From CAYJLF01 sp964371055 (GTDB lineage: Bacteria > Eisenbacteria > RBG-16-71-46 > CAIMUX01), in assembly GCA_964371055.1 (NCBI GenBank), contig CAYJLF010000017.1, forward strand, positions 62,001 to 126,000: DNA of 64,000 nucleotides. Reading direction: 5' to 3'. The notes under the pieces were generated by a model, which was not told the DNA's origin, made no database searches, and worked only from the letters and a program-made list of their open reading frames with translations. Positions 63,113 through 64,000 of this stretch are shown in pieces (within the stretch, counting starts at the first letter, position 1; each line of letters begins with the position of its first letter). The position numbers were made by a program, and so were the translations under genes.

Positions 63113-64000
63113 ATGTCCGATCCCACCCGCCCGTCCACCTCGACCGTGCTGAAGCTCGGCCTGGTCGCCGCGGGCGCCGCCGGCGCCGCGGTCCTGCTGT
63201 TGTTGCTCTATGCGAACATCTCGACGCGGAAGCAGGAGGCGCGGCAGACCTTCGTCCCGATCGTGGCGCTGGATGAGAAGACGGTCGACCCCGCCATCTG
63301 GGGGAAGAATTTCCCGCGGCAGTACGACTCGTACCGTCGGACCGCCGAGCCCAGCGGCACAAAGTACGGCGGCGGGGGAAGCGAGGCGATGGCGCCGAGC
63401 CGTCTCGAGCGCGATCCACGGCTGGTCACGATGTTCGACGGCTACGCCTTCGCCATCGACTTCCGGGACCGGCGCGGGCATGCCTACATGCTGGACGATC
63501 AACGCACGACGAAGCGCGTGACGGAGCGTTCCCAGCCCGGTTCCTGCCTCCATTGCCACGCGTCGAATACCGTCGCCTTCCGGGAGGTCGGATTGAAGAA
63601 CGGTGCGCCCGGTTCGCTGGACGATCCGTTCCTCAGCGCGTCGGCGCAGGAGCAGCTCATGACCGGGTTCGAGGCGGTCTGCCGGATGCCGTACGCCGAG
63701 GCCACCCAGCTGGTGACGCATCCGGTCGCCTGTATCGACTGTCATGACCCGAAGACGATGCAGCTTCGTGTGACCAAGCCGGGCTTGATCCGTGGCATCG
63801 CCCTTCTGGCCGGGAGTGCCGATCCTTTGCCGCATCTCCCCTCGCTCGAGAAGTGGCGGGGGGGAGACCGGAAGACGCCCTATGACGCCAACCGGGACGC
63901 CTCGCGCCAGGAGATGCGCTCGCTCGTCTGCGCGCAGTGCCACGTGGAGTATTACTGCGGCCCGAAGACGACCCTTTTCTTCCCGTGGGGCAACGGGCTG
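63113..64000 (+). CDS. nrfA: Ammonia-forming cytochrome c nitrite reductase, catalytic subunit (partial, runs off window)
   Basis: 296 codons from the ATG at 63113 (AGGAAGG upstream) to the window end without a stop. N-terminal hydrophobic segment (LGLVAAGAAGAAVLLLLLYA). NrfA features: 'WGKNFPRQYDSYRRTAEPSG' region, first heme site CLHCH at 145-149, second CIDCH at 207-211 (in 'HPVACIDCHDPKTMQLRVTK'), third CAQCH at 273-277 with the nearby 'VEYYC' tyrosine and calcium-site residues. The first site, which holds the catalytic heme, is CxxCH rather than the CxxCK of E. coli. It reduces nitrite to ammonium with six electrons from NrfH. Confidence 0.93.
   Translation, partial: MSDPTRPSTSTVLKLGLVAAGAAGAAVLLLLLYANISTRKQEARQTFVPIVALDEKTVDPAIWGKNFPRQYDSYRRTAEPSGTKYGGGGSEAMAPSRLERDPRLVTMFDGYAFAIDFRDRRGHAYMLDDQRTTKRVTERSQPGSCLHCHASNTVAFREVGLKNGAPGSLDDPFLSASAQEQLMTGFEAVCRMPYAEATQLVTHPVACIDCHDPKTMQLRVTKPGLIRGIALLAGSADPLPHLPSLEKWRGGDRKTPYDANRDASRQEMRSLVCAQCHVEYYCGPKTTLFFPWGNGL

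Overview
The window is about 64 kb of very GC-rich DNA from a diderm (Gram-negative) bacterium. Many exported proteins carry a C-terminal FlgD-like/T9SS-type sorting domain (core pattern 'G-x-YxxRxxxG...'), and PD40/TolB propellers, Fn3-like modules, DUF5916 and Lcl (DUF1566) proteins are frequent. Together with heme A synthesis genes and nrfHA, this suggests an uncultured FCB-related or Candidatus Eisenbacteria-like lineage. That placement is inference; no rRNA or ribosomal protein is present to test it.

Layout. 0-4 kb: two tandem secreted PD40 proteins (the first cut by the window edge) divergent from a ToxR-like winged-helix/TM/propeller regulator. 4.1-5.7 kb: a scrapyard with an IS91-type transposase tail, a detached sorting-domain tail and a broken AAA ATPase. 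5.9-8.5 kb: a DUF5916 outer-membrane protein. 8.5-9.3 kb: decayed DNA ending in an IS21-like end repeat that supplies the last codons of a lipoprotein gene. 9.2-12 kb: ECF sigma factor, anti-sigma-like protein, LTxxQ protein and lipoprotein. 12.2-15.2 kb: two Lcl paralogues, one with a sorting domain and one a lipoprotein. 15.4-17.2 kb: a tripartite hipBST-type toxin-antitoxin operon with four regularly spaced palindromes. 17.3-27 kb: M16 peptidase, DUF3179 protein, ctaB and (divergent) a propeller-like lipoprotein plus ctaA, a small membrane protein, and a secreted repeat protein.

27.2-39.6 kb is the most unusual region. An intact comM/yifB gene is followed by two long units. Each ends in another copy of the comM 3' third, joined to a minus-strand xre-type gene through an identical 33-bp junction. 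Each unit carries a secreted-protein gene beginning with the same N-terminal domain and a large peptidase gene (C25/clan-CD-like in unit 1, subtilisin-like in unit 2). Both peptidase genes are interrupted by a single in-frame stop codon. No integrase is visible.

39.6-48.7 kb (minus strand): a 64-aa exported mini-protein, an asparagine-synthetase-like protein, and a PNAG-like exopolysaccharide operon (KaiC-REC-degenerate GGDEF regulator, TPR/beta-barrel, GT2 synthase, small membrane subunit, NodB deacetylase). 48.9-53.3 kb: OprP-like porin, EEP-SGNH fusion hydrolase, pyruvate kinase. 53.5-62.4 kb: secreted or lipoprotein genes (GH44 glycosidase, choice-of-anchor L protein, Fn3/PD40 lipoprotein, M28 peptidase, erythromycin-esterase-like lipoprotein). 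62.5-64 kb: nrfHA (ammonifying nitrite reductase; nrfA runs off the end) behind a perfect HcpR/FNR-type palindrome.

No tRNA, rRNA or CRISPR array was recognised. Long antisense ORFs are common here because of the high GC and were treated as shadows.
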